Of a stretch of DNA of 64,000 nucleotides, positions 41,929-52,405 are shown piece by piece. This DNA comes from Akkermansia massiliensis. Its GTDB lineage: Bacteria > Verrucomicrobiota > Verrucomicrobiia > Verrucomicrobiales > Akkermansiaceae. The notes below the pieces were generated by a model. The model ran no database searches. It saw only the letters and a program-made list of their open reading frames with translations, and was not told where the DNA came from. A program made the translations under genes and the position numbers. The stretch is from assembly GCF_023516715.1 (NCBI RefSeq), contig NZ_JAMGSI010000002.1, forward strand, positions 992,001-1,056,000, in the 5' to 3' direction. Numbering within the stretch: position 1 is the first letter of the stretch; the number at the start of each line of letters is the position of its first letter.

Positions 41929-42723
41929 ATGAAGAAAACATTATTCATTCTGGCAACTATGGTTGCGGCGGCGGTGGCGGCCGAAGCCTCCACCGTTCTG
42001 ATCTCGTTCGGGATCAATTCAGGCAATGGCACCGCCGTTGTGGACGGCACGTATCTGGGAGAACCCGGACAGAAAGTGAACAAGATTTCCACGGGACAGA
42101 GTAATTCCTATACTTCCGGAACCTTGGTCACTACGGGGGGAGGAAGCACCGGAATCACCCTGACGACGGGAGGACTCTGCTGCGGAGGTCCCGGCGCCAT
42201 GACCGATGCCGCTGCCAAAGGGTCCGCCCTGGGCCAGGGCAACAAGTTTTACGATGTTTTCGGCCAGGATATGACTACCGGCAATCCGATGGGGGGCGCG
42301 ATCAATCCGATAGGCTCCGCGAACGGCAATTTCACGATGTCCCTGAACAACCTGTCCGCCGGCACCTACACGCTGACCATGCTGGTGGGACGCGGAAACA
42401 ATTACGGTGCGGGCAACACTTCTTCCTTCAGCCTTGACGGCACCGGAATCTCCAACATTTCCGCCAGCCTGGACGACTACTCCACCGGGTCCGGCGCTAC
42501 GCTGAACGGCGCCACCGTCACGGGCAACACGCATACCGGGGACTGGATGCTGATTACTTACACGTTTGACGTGGCGGCGGATGGCACCCGGCTTGATATC
42601 CAGTCCCAGGGAGGTACCGGCAACATCAATGCCCTGGCGCTGACCTCCGTTCCGGAACCGGCCACGGCCAGCCTCGGCCTGCTGGGCCTGGGCGCTCTGC
42701 TGATGCGCCGCAGGCGCGCGTAA
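41929..42723 (+). CDS. Small PEP-CTERM surface protein
   Basis: A 264-residue exported protein: signal peptide MKKTLFILATMVAAAVAAEA, a beta-rich Gly/Thr/Asn body with LSAGTYTLTMLVGRGNNYG and LITYTFDVAADGTRLDIQS (jelly-roll style), and a C-terminal PEP-CTERM signal SVPEPATASLGLLGLGALLM followed by RRRR. It should be sorted to the cell surface. The cysteine pair in TGGLCCGGPGA is unusual for this class. The sulfatase gene follows after 79 bases and its N-terminal domain has the same layout, so both may bind the same glycan. Confidence 0.88.
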   Translation: MKKTLFILATMVAAAVAAEASTVLISFGINSGNGTAVVDGTYLGEPGQKVNKISTGQSNSYTSGTLVTTGGGSTGITLTTGGLCCGGPGAMTDAAAKGSALGQGNKFYDVFGQDMTTGNPMGGAINPIGSANGNFTMSLNNLSAGTYTLTMLVGRGNNYGAGNTSSFSLDGTGISNISASLDDYSTGSGATLNGATVTGNTHTGDWMLITYTFDVAADGTRLDIQSQGGTGNINALALTSVPEPATASLGLLGLGALLMRRRRA

Positions 42724-42802
42724 CGTTTGTTCTTCATGCAGGCGCCGGCCGTTCGCGAAAGGAACAGTCGGCGCCTTCCTGTTTACGGAAGAGGAAATCA
42801 CC

Positions 42803-45670
42803 ATGAGAAAGCTGAATTGGTGCGGATGGGTTCCGGCTGTGCTGGCCGCCTGCTCCCTGGCGCATGCGGAAGAAATAGGGATAGGAGTGCTGAACGGAAC
42901 TGCGGCCACGGAGGCGGCGTTCCGGCAGGCGGAGCCCGGAACCCTGGCGGAGGAAGGAAAAACATGGAATTTCATCAAGCCTGCGGCGAATGCCGCTACG
43001 ACCGTTTCCTCCTTGAAAACTGCGGCGGGAGTGTCCACGGAAGCCTCCTGCGCCATCAATCCGGGTTATTGCGCCAGTAACGGCATTTTTGCGTCGGGCA
43101 GGAACCGTGATTATTTGCTCATGGATTCCTGGGCCGGTATCCGGGGAACGGAAAACGTCGTGATTTCCCGGCTTCCCGATTCCATGGCGGAATACTGCCA
43201 TGTGGAAATTTACGGGGATTGCAATGACTCGGACCGGGACATGCTTTATACGGTTAACGGCCTCACCGGCACCATCCAGGACCGCGGCACGTTTTCCGGC
43301 GCGTTTCAGGAAGGAGGCAACAAGCTGACGCTGAAGTATGTGCCGGTCACCGGAGGAACGATTACCATTACGGGCAACGGGGCCTCCCAAACGCGTTCCG
43401 CCATCAATGCGGTCCGCCTGACGGCTCCTTCTCCCGGCATCGTGACTTTTACGGCGACTCCTTCAGAGGTCATGGAAGATTCAACCTCCGGAGCCGTCCT
43501 GAGCTGGAAAACCTGGAAGTGCGGAGCGGTCACGCTGAGCACCAGGGACGGCCGGGATATTCCGGCCACTACGGAAGACGGCACGGGTTCCGTCACGGTA
43601 AAGCCTGATGCCACCACGACCTACATTCTCAGCGCCGCCTGTGAGGACGGAACCGTTTCCAAGGAAGAAGTGACGGTGACCGTCAGGAAGCAGGAACCGG
43701 AAATCCTTCTCTTTGAATCCGACAAAAAGAGGGTTGCTCCCGGCAGTGATGAGAAAGCCACTCTGACATGGAGCACGGTGAAAGCGGAAAGCCTCGCCCT
43801 GACCGCCAATGGCGCGGAGATTCCCATCACCAGCACGGCGGGAGCCGGCAGTGTTCAGGTGTCTCCCGCGGAGACGACGCAGTACACGCTGACGCTGACC
43901 GCGGCGGACGGCACGGAGAAGAGCAAGTCCCTGATTATTTCCGTGCTGGCGGAGAACACGCCCAACGTCCTGGTGTTCCTGGTGGACGACATGGGCTGGC
44001 AGGATACGTCCGTGCCATTTTATTACAAGGACGGCCAGCCCGTCGTTACGGAGCTGAACGCCTTTTATAAAACGCCCTCCATGGAAAGGCTGGCGGCGCA
44101 GGGGATGAAGTTCACGAATGCCTATTCGTGCCCTTTGTGTTCTCCGGGCCGCACGTCCCTGATGACGGGCAAGACCTCCGCCCGTCACCGGGTCACCAAC
44201 TGGACGGCCGTGAATGCCCCCACGCTGAATGAATACAGCGGCGGTCTTCCCCACATCCGTGCTCCCCAGTGGAACATGGCAGGGATGAGCCAGCAGGAAA
44301 TTCCTCTCCCCCGCGTGCTGAAGGATGCCGGCTACCGGACCATCACGGTGGGAAAGGCCCACTTCGCCCCGTCCAACCAGCTTTATTCCAATCCAGCCAA
44401 CCTGGGATTTGACGTCAACATAGCCGGCTGCTCCGCCGGACAGCCCGCCTCCTACCGGGGAGAGGATCAGTTCGGCTCCGGGAACACCCATGTTCCTGAC
44501 CTGGAGGAATATTACGGAACCACTGCGACGGAAGACAGGAAGAGGAATTTCCTGACAAATGCCCTGACGCTGGAGATGAAGAAGCAGATCAAGGCCGCCG
44601 TGGATGAGAATGCGCCTTTCTTCGCGTACATGACCCATTACGCCGTCCACCAGCGGCACGACCAGCCGGACCCCAACGGGGACTACGATACTTATCCCTC
44701 GGGCACGTCCTTTGAACCGGGAGTTTCCATTGGCGGCAATCTCCGCAATTTCGGCACCCTGATCGGCGGCATGGACAAATCCCTGGGGGATCTGATGGAT
44801 TACCTCAAGGAACTGGGCGTGGCCAACAGGACGCTGGTCATTTTCATGTCCGACAACGGCGGAGACGCTCCCATCCAGCAGAGCTATAGCGGAGATATTC
44901 CATGGCTTGAGAAAATCAGCGCCGTAGCTCCTCTGAGAGGGCGCAAAGGCAGCCGTTACGAAGGGGGAACGCGCATCCCGATGATCGTGGGCTGGGCGGA
45001 GGTCGATTCCTCCAGCCCCATCCAGCAGGAATATCCCATTCCGCAGAATTCCGTGAACCATGACATCGTGGCGATTTGGGACATTTATCCCACCATTCTG
45101 AATATGCTGAAGCTGAAGGTTCCGGTGGGCCATCAGGTGGACGGGGAGGACATCAGTCCCTATTTCCGGGGGGATTCTTCCTTCCACCGCACCCAGAAGA
45201 TATTCCAGCATTTCCCGCACCACCATTCCTACGCCAATTTCTATTCCACCTACCGGAAAGGAGACTGGAAGGTCATTTACAATTACATGGACCAGTACGC
45301 CCATACGGATTTGTATTCCGGCAACGGCTACAGGACCGCGGGCCGCTTCCCGTGGCAGCTTTTCAATCTGAAAGACGACATCGGAGAGAGCAATGACCTG
45401 GCCCAGGACCCGGCGCAGCAGGAACGCCTGATGCGCATGGCGCGCTCCCTGATCCGGGAACTCCGTCAGGCGGATGCGCAATATCCCGTCCTCACCAGGA
45501 ACGGCCAGGCGGTGGGGACGGCCTACATCCGCATGCCTGATTTCCCGGACGTGGATTCCGACGGCGACGGCGTTCCCGACCTTGTGGAGGACGCCAACGG
45601 CAACGGCGTCATCGATCCCGGTGAAACGGACCCGGATGATGCTTCCTCCTTCGTTCCCATCCGGCAATAA
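42803..45670 (+). CDS. Secreted multidomain sulfatase
   Basis: A 955-residue exported enzyme (signal peptide to about residue 22, ending LAHA). Residues about 22-215 are a beta-sandwich that may bind carbohydrate; about 215-390 are two Ig-like units (FTATPSEVMEDSTSGAVLSW and FESDKKRVAPGSDEKATLTW). The sulfatase domain begins NVLVFLVDDMGWQDTS. The formylglycine motif is CSPGRTSLMTG, with Cys446 as the residue to be oxidised; metal ligands follow in FMSDNGGDAP. The C-terminus (about 920-945) has a calcium-binding DSDGDGVPDLVEDANGNG repeat. Such enzymes remove sulfate from mucin or glycosaminoglycan sugars; the exact substrate is not visible. The Pmp-like gene follows 25 bases later. Confidence 0.9.
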   Translation: MRKLNWCGWVPAVLAACSLAHAEEIGIGVLNGTAATEAAFRQAEPGTLAEEGKTWNFIKPAANAATTVSSLKTAAGVSTEASCAINPGYCASNGIFASGRNRDYLLMDSWAGIRGTENVVISRLPDSMAEYCHVEIYGDCNDSDRDMLYTVNGLTGTIQDRGTFSGAFQEGGNKLTLKYVPVTGGTITITGNGASQTRSAINAVRLTAPSPGIVTFTATPSEVMEDSTSGAVLSWKTWKCGAVTLSTRDGRDIPATTEDGTGSVTVKPDATTTYILSAACEDGTVSKEEVTVTVRKQEPEILLFESDKKRVAPGSDEKATLTWSTVKAESLALTANGAEIPITSTAGAGSVQVSPAETTQYTLTLTAADGTEKSKSLIISVLAENTPNVLVFLVDDMGWQDTSVPFYYKDGQPVVTELNAFYKTPSMERLAAQGMKFTNAYSCPLCSPGRTSLMTGKTSARHRVTNWTAVNAPTLNEYSGGLPHIRAPQWNMAGMSQQEIPLPRVLKDAGYRTITVGKAHFAPSNQLYSNPANLGFDVNIAGCSAGQPASYRGEDQFGSGNTHVPDLEEYYGTTATEDRKRNFLTNALTLEMKKQIKAAVDENAPFFAYMTHYAVHQRHDQPDPNGDYDTYPSGTSFEPGVSIGGNLRNFGTLIGGMDKSLGDLMDYLKELGVANRTLVIFMSDNGGDAPIQQSYSGDIPWLEKISAVAPLRGRKGSRYEGGTRIPMIVGWAEVDSSSPIQQEYPIPQNSVNHDIVAIWDIYPTILNMLKLKVPVGHQVDGEDISPYFRGDSSFHRTQKIFQHFPHHHSYANFYSTYRKGDWKVIYNYMDQYAHTDLYSGNGYRTAGRFPWQLFNLKDDIGESNDLAQDPAQQERLMRMARSLIRELRQADAQYPVLTRNGQAVGTAYIRMPDFPDVDSDGDGVPDLVEDANGNGVIDPGETDPDDASSFVPIRQ

Positions 45671-45695
45671 ACTTTTCACCAACTGGACAAGACTC

Positions 45696-47273
45696 ATGAA
45701 GAAAACACGTTGTTTTTCCGTTCTTCCCGGTCGTCTGCGTCTTCTCAGGATTGGCCTTGGGTCCGCCGCCTTCCTCTCCGGGGCCCTTCTGCTGGCGGAT
45801 GTGCTGGTCAATGCCGGCGGCGGCTCCAGCAATGCGGACAAGACGGGCAACGGCGGCGGCATATTGGATTACGGGCAGGTCACTTTTTCCGGCTCCGCCT
45901 CCTATGAAAATAACACGGTGCGCGGCTTCTCCCAGGGCGGAGCGGTTTACGCAGGTTCCGTAGTCCAGCAGGCCGCCGTTTCCTTTACCGGCAACAGGGC
46001 GGAGGGTGGCAGCGGCGGCGCGCTCTACAGCCGCGGGAACGTGCAGGTAGCGGCGGGTTCCTCCTTTTCCGGCAACGCGGCGGCCCACAACGGGGGCGCC
46101 CTGTGCCTGGATGCCAATGACGGGGAGGAGGAGCGCACCGTGAACGTGGAAGGCGGCTGTTCCTTTACCGGAAACAGCGCCGGAAACCTGGGGGGCGCCG
46201 TTTACGTTTCCGGCGGCAGCGCGGAGGCTCCCACCGTGCTCAACCTCCGGTCCACGGATTCCTCCCGCCCCGTTTCCTTCAGCGGCAATTTCCGGGGGCG
46301 TTCCGCGGGAGCCTCCACGGGCGGCGTGCCCAATTCCATCACGGTCATGGGCCATGTGCGCCTGGTGATGCATGCGGACCCGGATTGCCTGGTCAGCATG
46401 GAAGACCCTCTTTATTCCTTCGCCGGGTATTCCTCCACCTCCAGCCTGAGAAAGACGGGGGGAGGAACGCTGGGCTTAGGCGGCATTTCCTTGTGCCATT
46501 TTCCGGTGAGCGTGGAAGGCGGAACGGTGCGGCTCGGCACGAACGCCGGCGTGCGCGGAATGACGCGGCTGGACGTGGCCGCAGGGGCATGCCTGTCCTT
46601 CTCTCTCCCCCGGAACCCTAGCCAGGAGGCCAAGTGGAGCGCGGAGGGGCCAGTGTCTCTGGATAGCACGGCGGAAATCCGCGTGGCTCTCCCTGCCATG
46701 GCCGGGAAGGAACAGGAACAGAGCTGGAAGCTGGTGGAAGGGACCACTCTTTCCATGGCGGCTCTTCCCTCCGTTTCCTATGACGCCGCCAGTGCGGAAG
46801 CCTGGAAGAGTGAGGGTTCTTTTTCCCTGAAACAGGAGAATACGGCGGGAAAAAGCGCCCTGGTGCTAGCCTGGACGCGTACGCCTTCCCCGTATGACCA
46901 ATGGAAGAAGGACCATTTTGCCGACGGAACGCCGGAGGACCAGACTGTCCCGGACGCCTGTCCCGCGGGCGACGGCATCACCAACCTGATGAAGTATGCC
47001 GCGGGGCTGGACCCGAACAAGCCCTGCGGAAGCGTCACGAGGCTGGCGGTCAGGGAGGAAAACGGGGAATGCCGCCTGGTGCTGGAATGGCCGGTGAATA
47101 CGGCGGCCACGGACGTGACGTTCAGCGTGGAAAGCACGGAAGACCTGGTTACCTGGAGGGAGGAAGCGACGGTCGAGCCATCCGGAGACCGTGCCGAATA
47201 CCTTGATCCCATAGTGATTGACGGCAACGCGCCGACGCGGCGGTTCCTGAGGCTGAAGGTGTCGCGGGAATAA
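45696..47273 (+). CDS. Exported Pmp-like repeat protein
   Basis: A 525-residue protein with a hydrophobic N-terminal signal (LLRIGLGSAAFLSGALLLAD). Residues about 45-190 contain repeated F-x-G-N and G-G-A-[VL] motifs (SFTGNRAEGGSGGALYSR, FSGNAAAHNGGALCLD, SFTGNSAGNLGGAVYVSG), the hallmark of chlamydial polymorphic membrane proteins, which fold as a beta-helix. There is no C-terminal beta-barrel; the end is a short module DGITNLMKYAAGLDPNKP common in verrucomicrobial secreted proteins. It lies 25 bases after the sulfatase and likely shares its message. ATG 45696 starts the signal. Confidence 0.78.
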   Translation: MKKTRCFSVLPGRLRLLRIGLGSAAFLSGALLLADVLVNAGGGSSNADKTGNGGGILDYGQVTFSGSASYENNTVRGFSQGGAVYAGSVVQQAAVSFTGNRAEGGSGGALYSRGNVQVAAGSSFSGNAAAHNGGALCLDANDGEEERTVNVEGGCSFTGNSAGNLGGAVYVSGGSAEAPTVLNLRSTDSSRPVSFSGNFRGRSAGASTGGVPNSITVMGHVRLVMHADPDCLVSMEDPLYSFAGYSSTSSLRKTGGGTLGLGGISLCHFPVSVEGGTVRLGTNAGVRGMTRLDVAAGACLSFSLPRNPSQEAKWSAEGPVSLDSTAEIRVALPAMAGKEQEQSWKLVEGTTLSMAALPSVSYDAASAEAWKSEGSFSLKQENTAGKSALVLAWTRTPSPYDQWKKDHFADGTPEDQTVPDACPAGDGITNLMKYAAGLDPNKPCGSVTRLAVREENGECRLVLEWPVNTAATDVTFSVESTEDLVTWREEATVEPSGDRAEYLDPIVIDGNAPTRRFLRLKVSRE

Positions 47274-47575
47274 GGTGAAGGCTGTCCATTTTTTATCCTG
47301 AACCGCCTGGTGAGTGGATCCAGAGGATGAATGATGCAGGCCTTCCTTTCCGGGATGCCGGAGGCACAATCCCCGCGGCATGTGGAAATAGCCGGGTTTA
47401 ATGGGTTGGCCAGTTCATATTCATACGGAGAAAGACGGAGCTTGCGGGCAGAGGGGGTGTTGGGTGGGGTTTCATCAACCCTTTTCCGGGGGATGTTCTG
47501 GCGGGTCATGAAAAAGGGCTGTTCCGCCGGATGCGGGACAGCCCCTGAAAAGGAATGGCGGTTAAACGCCGCAGA
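47274..47575. other. Short gene-free stretch between convergent genes
   Basis: No gene is supported; it contains the transketolase terminator at its right end (47511-47544). No plus-strand terminator for the Pmp-like gene was seen. Confidence 0.5.
47511..47544 (-). terminator. Intrinsic terminator of the transketolase gene
   Basis: On the minus strand GGGCTGTCCCGC and GCGGAACAGCCC form a 12-base stem with one mismatch and a 5-base loop, followed by five T residues. Confidence 0.85.
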
Positions 47576-49579
47576 TTATTTGGAGAGCACCTTTTGGACG
47601 GCGGCAACGACGTTGTCCACGTTCATGCCGAGCTCGTCCAGAACTTGCGCTCCGGGTGCGGAGAAGCCGAAGCGGTTGATGCCCACGGCTTCGCCCTGGC
47701 AGCCCAGGTATTTCCACCAGAGGTCCGTGACGCCGGCTTCCACGGAAACCCTCTTCGCGCAGGAGGAGGGAAGCACGCTTTCCCGGTATTCGGCAGACTG
47801 CTTGTCAAAGCGGAAGAAGCTGGGCATGGAAACCACGCGGATTCCTTCTCCGGTTTTTTCCGCCGCCTTCAGGGCCAGTTCCAGTTCGGAACCGCTGGCA
47901 AGGATAATGGCCTTCAAGGTTCCCTTTTCCTTCCGGGCTACGTAGCCGCCTTTCAGCACGCCTTCCCGGCGCGTTTCCACGGGAATATTGTTCAGGGTCG
48001 CTACCTTCTGGCGGGTCAGGATGAGGGCGGTGGGGCCGTCGGCGCGCTGCATGGCGGCCATCCAGGCTCCTGCGGTTTCTTCCGGGTCCGCCGGGCGGAT
48101 GACGTCCAGGTTCGGGATGACGCGGAGGCCGGAGACGGTTTCCACCGGCTGGTGGGTGGGGCCGTCTTCGCCCACGGCCACGGAATCGTGCGTCAGGATG
48201 TAGGTGACGGGCAGGCCGCTGAGGGCGGCCACGCGGATGGCGGCGCGCATGTAGTCCACAAAGACGCAGAACGTGGCGGCGCTCACGCGGAACAGGCCGT
48301 CATAGGCGATGCCGTTGCAGATGGCGGCCATGGCATGTTCACGGATGCCGAACCAGAAATTGCGCCCTTCCGGGGTTTCCGCGGAGAAGTCCCCCGCGCC
48401 GGAAAGGTAGTTTTTATTGGAGCTGTACAGGTCCGCGCTGGTGGTCAGGAACCAGGGGTCCGCCTTGGCGATGGCGTTGATGGCGACGGCTCCGGCGGAA
48501 CGCGTGGCGTCGCTGTAGTCCTGCGGGAAGGCGGGGATGGCCTTGTCCGAGTCCGCGGGATTGACGCCCCTGGCGCAGGCGCAGATGCCGGAGTCCAGTT
48601 CCGCGGCCAGTTCCGGATAAGCCCGGCGCCATTGTTCGTAGGTGGCGTTCCAGGCGTTGAAAGCTTCTTCCCGTCTGGCCTTGAGGTCCGTGAAGGCGCT
48701 GCGGACGTCTTCGGAGACGTAATAGCGTTCCCCGGCAGGAATGCTCCAGTTGGCGTGGGCTTCTTCCTGGAGCTTGGCTCCGCCTTCCCCGTGGCCCTTC
48801 GTGGTGCCTTCAATGCCGGGGATGCCTTTGCCGATCACCGTTTTGGCGATGATGAGCTGGGGCTTGCCGTTCCTGGCGTTTTTGGCGGCTTCCACCGCTT
48901 CCGCGATGGCCTTGAGGTCGTGCCCGTCGATCTGGCGCACGTCCCAGCCCAGGGCTTCATACACGGCGCGCGGGTCGGCAAGCTGGGTGCGTTCCGCAGG
49001 GGCGTCCAGCGTGATGTCGTTGGAATCGTAAATGAGAATGAGGTTGTCCAGCTTCAGGACGGCGGCCAGGGCGAGGGATTCGCGGGCCACGCCTTCCTGG
49101 AGGCAGCCGTCCCCCGTGAGGCAGAAGATGTGCTGGGTGAAGATGTCCATGCCGGGCTTGTTGAACCGAGCGGCGGCGCGCCTGGCGGAGAGAGCGAAGC
49201 CTACGGCGTTCGCAATGCCCTGGCCCAGCGGCCCCGTGGTGCATTCCACGCCTTCCGTATCCCGGAATTCCGGGTGGCCGGGCGTGATGGAGCCCTTGTG
49301 GCGGAAGCCCTTGAGGTCTTCAATGCCGATGTTGAATCCCGACAGGTGCAGCCAGCCGTAAAGGAACATGGAGCCGTGGCCGGCGGAGAGAATGAAGCGG
49401 TCACGGTTGAGCCAGCGGGGCTGCGCGGGGCAGATGTTGAGCAGATCGCCGAACAGGACGGCCCCGATTTCGGCGCACCCCAGCGGCAGGCCCAAGTGGC
49501 CGGATGCGCAGTCGTGAACGGCATCCATGGCAAGTCCCCGCGCCTGGTTGGCGGCTTTTTGGAGAAGGTCAAGATTCAT
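47576..49579 (-). CDS. tkt: Transketolase
   Basis: A 667-residue thiamine-diphosphate enzyme that moves two-carbon units in the pentose phosphate pathway. The N-terminal PP domain has [20 protein letters not shown] and the ThDP/metal motif [19 protein letters not shown]; the Pyr domain has [20 protein letters not shown]; the C-terminal domain ends the protein. An ATG at 49609 is in frame, but ATG 49579 ([18 protein letters not shown]) fits the family's start. The gene stands alone with its own terminator. Confidence 0.93.
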   Translation of the reverse strand: MNLDLLQKAANQARGLAMDAVHDCASGHLGLPLGCAEIGAVLFGDLLNICPAQPRWLNRDRFILSAGHGSMFLYGWLHLSGFNIGIEDLKGFRHKGSITPGHPEFRDTEGVECTTGPLGQGIANAVGFALSARRAAARFNKPGMDIFTQHIFCLTGDGCLQEGVARESLALAAVLKLDNLILIYDSNDITLDAPAERTQLADPRAVYEALGWDVRQIDGHDLKAIAEAVEAAKNARNGKPQLIIAKTVIGKGIPGIEGTTKGHGEGGAKLQEEAHANWSIPAGERYYVSEDVRSAFTDLKARREEAFNAWNATYEQWRRAYPELAAELDSGICACARGVNPADSDKAIPAFPQDYSDATRSAGAVAINAIAKADPWFLTTSADLYSSNKNYLSGAGDFSAETPEGRNFWFGIREHAMAAICNGIAYDGLFRVSAATFCVFVDYMRAAIRVAALSGLPVTYILTHDSVAVGEDGPTHQPVETVSGLRVIPNLDVIRPADPEETAGAWMAAMQRADGPTALILTRQKVATLNNIPVETRREGVLKGGYVARKEKGTLKAIILASGSELELALKAAEKTGEGIRVVSMPSFFRFDKQSAEYRESVLPSSCAKRVSVEAGVTDLWWKYLGCQGEAVGINRFGFSAPGAQVLDELGMNVDNVVAAVQKVLSK

Positions 49580-49780
49580 GCCCGGGCAATATGAGCAGAT
49601 CAGCCCCATATTGGAAGCCTAAAATGCGTCTCCGGCAACAGGGCGGAGCGGGGGAAAAGCATTGAAGATGGAAGCGCCGGGCATCTCCGGTCCGCATGCC
49701 GCGGCGCCCCCTGCGGCACATGGCCCGGCATGCGCAGGCGGTTCAGGCCATGAAGCTGCGGAGGAACGTGTTGGGCGTCC

Positions 49781-50524
49781 TTAGCCCATTTCTCTTTCAC
49801 GGCTCCATTTGACCCCGTTTTTGATGACCTTGGTCGGGTTTCCCGCCAGAGCGGTGAATTCCTCCCGGAAGGATTTGGTGACGACCGATTGCAGGCCGAC
49901 AACCGTATTTGCCGGGATGATGGCATTTTTGGTGAAGGTTGCCCCCTGCCCGATCCAGCAGTGGTCGCCGATGAGGACGCCCTGCGGCTGGTCGTTGAGC
50001 AGTTCCCCCGTGTCGGCGTCCATCAGGCGATGGGAGTCGTTTGCCCAGATGGTGATTCCGGAGGACAGCATGCAATCGTTGCCAATGTGGCATTTGCCGC
50101 CCACAAGCATGACCGCTAATCCTTCGATGCTCGTCGAATGGCCGATGGACAGGGCGCTTCCGGATGCAGCTGCCAGAATGCTGACATTGTTCCAGTGGCT
50201 GTGCCCGGACGACGAGGAGCCGAATTCGATTTTCGCGCCGCGGACATGTTTCCAGATGTGGATGGAGATATTGTTTAAGGAGAGCGGAGCATGGAAGATG
50301 AGCGTGTTGTGCTCTCCCTCAATGTTCAGCCGGACGGACCCCGGTATCTGGTACGGCTCGACAAGCTGTTTTTCGCCGGAAGGAAGAATGAGAAAAATGC
50401 GGTTTCCTACCGGGTTTACATAACCTTCCCCTCCCGTCTTCAAACCCAGGCGGACGCGGCGCTTCTTTCTCGTTTGCGGAGAAAGAGATAGGTTGCAATA
50501 GATTGTTGCAAGAAAACGGTTCAT
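49781..50524 (-). CDS. Hexapeptide-repeat acyltransferase
   Basis: A 247-residue left-handed beta-helix protein of the maltose/galactoside O-acetyltransferase type. Residues about 115-220 carry imperfect hexapeptide repeats (ALSIGHSTSIEGLAVMLVGG, CHIGNDCMLSSGITIWANDS, GVLIGDHCWIGQGATFTKNA) with the likely catalytic His in ANDSHRL. The N-terminus is basic and lacks a signal peptide. These enzymes usually acetylate cell-surface polysaccharide or lipopolysaccharide precursors. It has no obvious partner gene. Confidence 0.78.
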   Translation of the reverse strand: MNRFLATIYCNLSLSPQTRKKRRVRLGLKTGGEGYVNPVGNRIFLILPSGEKQLVEPYQIPGSVRLNIEGEHNTLIFHAPLSLNNISIHIWKHVRGAKIEFGSSSSGHSHWNNVSILAAASGSALSIGHSTSIEGLAVMLVGGKCHIGNDCMLSSGITIWANDSHRLMDADTGELLNDQPQGVLIGDHCWIGQGATFTKNAIIPANTVVGLQSVVTKSFREEFTALAGNPTKVIKNGVKWSREREMG

Positions 50525-50738
50525 GAGGAAAGCCCCGATTCTTCATCGAGAAAGGCACTCTCCCGGATTCTCCATTCAGGGTCAAGCGGAAAATGGCGCA
50601 ATGGCCTTGGCCCCGTTGCCTGGAGGCAGCCGCCGGGAGGGCTTGGCTTCATGGGGTACGCCATGCGCCGTTTTCCCGTCCCGCGGAGGAAGGCCGCAAG
50701 CAAGTTGTTTGCCTTTCCGGGATTTGAAAGAAACTTTG

Positions 50739-50776
50739 TTGACACCCTTGAAAAAATTAGTTTATAATAATTCTAA
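50739..50776 (+). promoter_or_regulatory. Catalase promoter with overlapping PerR/Fur-like box
   Basis: Consensus TTGACA (50739-50744), 18-base spacer, consensus TATAAT (50763-50768). Overlapping the -10 element is TTATAATAATTCTAA (50762-50776), one base from the PerR box TTATAATnATTATAA. The placement would block RNA polymerase, as in peroxide-controlled catalase genes elsewhere. Outer arms TTAGTT/AACTAA (50757-50780) add symmetry. Confidence 0.7.
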
Positions 50777-50788
50777 CTAAAAGACACC

Positions 50789-52237
50789 ATGAGTGACCAA
50801 AAGAATTTAACGACCTCCGTCGGAGCGCCCGTTCCGGATAACGAAAACGTGCTCACGGCCGGCCCCCGCGGCCCCATGCTGCTCCAGGACGTCTGGTTCC
50901 TGGAAAAGCTGGCCCATTTCGACCGGGAAGTGATCCCGGAACGGCGCATGCATGCCAAGGGCTCCGGCGCCTTCGGCACGTTTACCGTGACGGGGGACAT
51001 CACCCGTTACACGAAGGCTGCCATGTTTTCCGGAATTGGCAAGAAGACCGACCTGCTGGTGCGGTTTTCCACCGTGGCCGGGGAACGGGGAGCGGCGGAC
51101 GCGGAGCGCGACATCCGCGGCTTTGCCATCAAGTTTTACACGGAGGAGGGAAACTGGGACCTAGTGGGCAATAATACCCCGGTTTTCTTCCTGAGGGATC
51201 CGCTCAAGTTCCCGGACCTGAACCACGCCATCAAGCGCGACCCGCGCACCAACATGAGAAGCGCGCGGAACAACTGGGATTTCTGGACTTCCCTGCCGGA
51301 GGCTTTCCACCAGGTCACCGTCGTGATGAGCGACCGCGGCATTCCTTCCTCCTACCGCCACATGCACGGGTTCGGCAGCCATGCGTTCAGCATGCTGAAC
51401 GCGGACAATGAGCGGGTATGGGTGAAGTTCCACCTGAAAACCCAGCAGGGCATCAAGAACCTGACGGACGCGGAGGCGGAAGCGATTATCGCGAAGGACC
51501 GGGAGAGCCACCAGCGGGATTTGTATGAGAGCATTGAGCGGAAGGATTTCCCGCGCTGGACGATGTACATCCAGGTGATGACCCAGGAGCAGGCCAAGGC
51601 ATGCCCCTTCAATCCGTTTGACCTGACCAAGGTATGGCCGCACGGGGATTACCCCCTCATGGAGGTGGGCGTGCTGGAACTCAACCGGAACCCGGACAAC
51701 TATTTCGCCCAGATTGAGCAGGCGGCGTTCAACCCGGCCAACGTCGTTCCCGGCATCGGCTTTTCCCCGGACAAGATGCTCCAGGGGCGCCTGTTCTCCT
51801 ACGGGGACGCCCAGCGGTACAGGCTGGGGGTGAACCATAACCAGATTCCGGTGAACGCCCCCCGCTGCCCGTTCCACAGTTACCACCGGGACGGCATGAT
51901 GCGTGTGGACGACAATGCGGGAAGCACGCTGGGCTATGAGCCGAACAGTTACGGGGAGTGGCAGGAACAGCCGGAGTTCCGGGAACCGCCGCTGGAGCTG
52001 GACGGCGCGGCCTGGCACTGGGATTTCCGCGAGGATGACGACGATTATTATTCCCAGCCCCGCGCCCTGTTCCGGCTGATGAATCCGGAGCAGAGGGAGG
52101 CCCTGTACGGCAATACCGCCCGCGCCATGGGCGACGCGCCGGACTTTATCAAGCAGCGTCACATCGACCACTGCATGCAGTGCGACCCCGAATACGGGGA
52201 AGGAGTGGCCAAGGCCCTCGGCATGTTCAAGGGATAA
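50789..52237 (+). CDS. katA: Haem catalase
   Basis: A 482-residue monofunctional small-subunit (clade 3) catalase that breaks down hydrogen peroxide. The active-site His is His55 in [29 protein letters not shown] carries the distal Asn; [15 protein letters not shown] holds the haem-ligating Tyr. FERVPERR-type starts are replaced by [10 protein letters not shown], still normal for the family. No signal peptide. It has its own promoter with a PerR-like box and a strong terminator, so it is a single-gene peroxide-response unit. Confidence 0.96.
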   Translation: MSDQKNLTTSVGAPVPDNENVLTAGPRGPMLLQDVWFLEKLAHFDREVIPERRMHAKGSGAFGTFTVTGDITRYTKAAMFSGIGKKTDLLVRFSTVAGERGAADAERDIRGFAIKFYTEEGNWDLVGNNTPVFFLRDPLKFPDLNHAIKRDPRTNMRSARNNWDFWTSLPEAFHQVTVVMSDRGIPSSYRHMHGFGSHAFSMLNADNERVWVKFHLKTQQGIKNLTDAEAEAIIAKDRESHQRDLYESIERKDFPRWTMYIQVMTQEQAKACPFNPFDLTKVWPHGDYPLMEVGVLELNRNPDNYFAQIEQAAFNPANVVPGIGFSPDKMLQGRLFSYGDAQRYRLGVNHNQIPVNAPRCPFHSYHRDGMMRVDDNAGSTLGYEPNSYGEWQEQPEFREPPLELDGAAWHWDFREDDDDYYSQPRALFRLMNPEQREALYGNTARAMGDAPDFIKQRHIDHCMQCDPEYGEGVAKALGMFKG

Positions 52238-52254
52238 TCAAATTTGGGTGTTCC

Positions 52255-52297
52255 GGGCGGAAGTTTCTCCGGAAGGGGAGGCTTCCGCCCGTTTTTT
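52255..52297 (+). terminator. Intrinsic terminator of katA
   Basis: GGGCGGAAG (52255-52263) and CTTCCGCCC (52282-52290) form a 9-base stem, followed by GTTTTTT. Confidence 0.88.
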
Positions 52298-52405
52298 ACC
52301 CGTTTGACGCAGCCAGGGGATTGATGGCCGTGAATTCCGGCAGGCAGCACACGGAATCGTGAAATATCAGGTGCGGAGGGAGGACGGATGGGGTAATGTG
52401 GCCTG

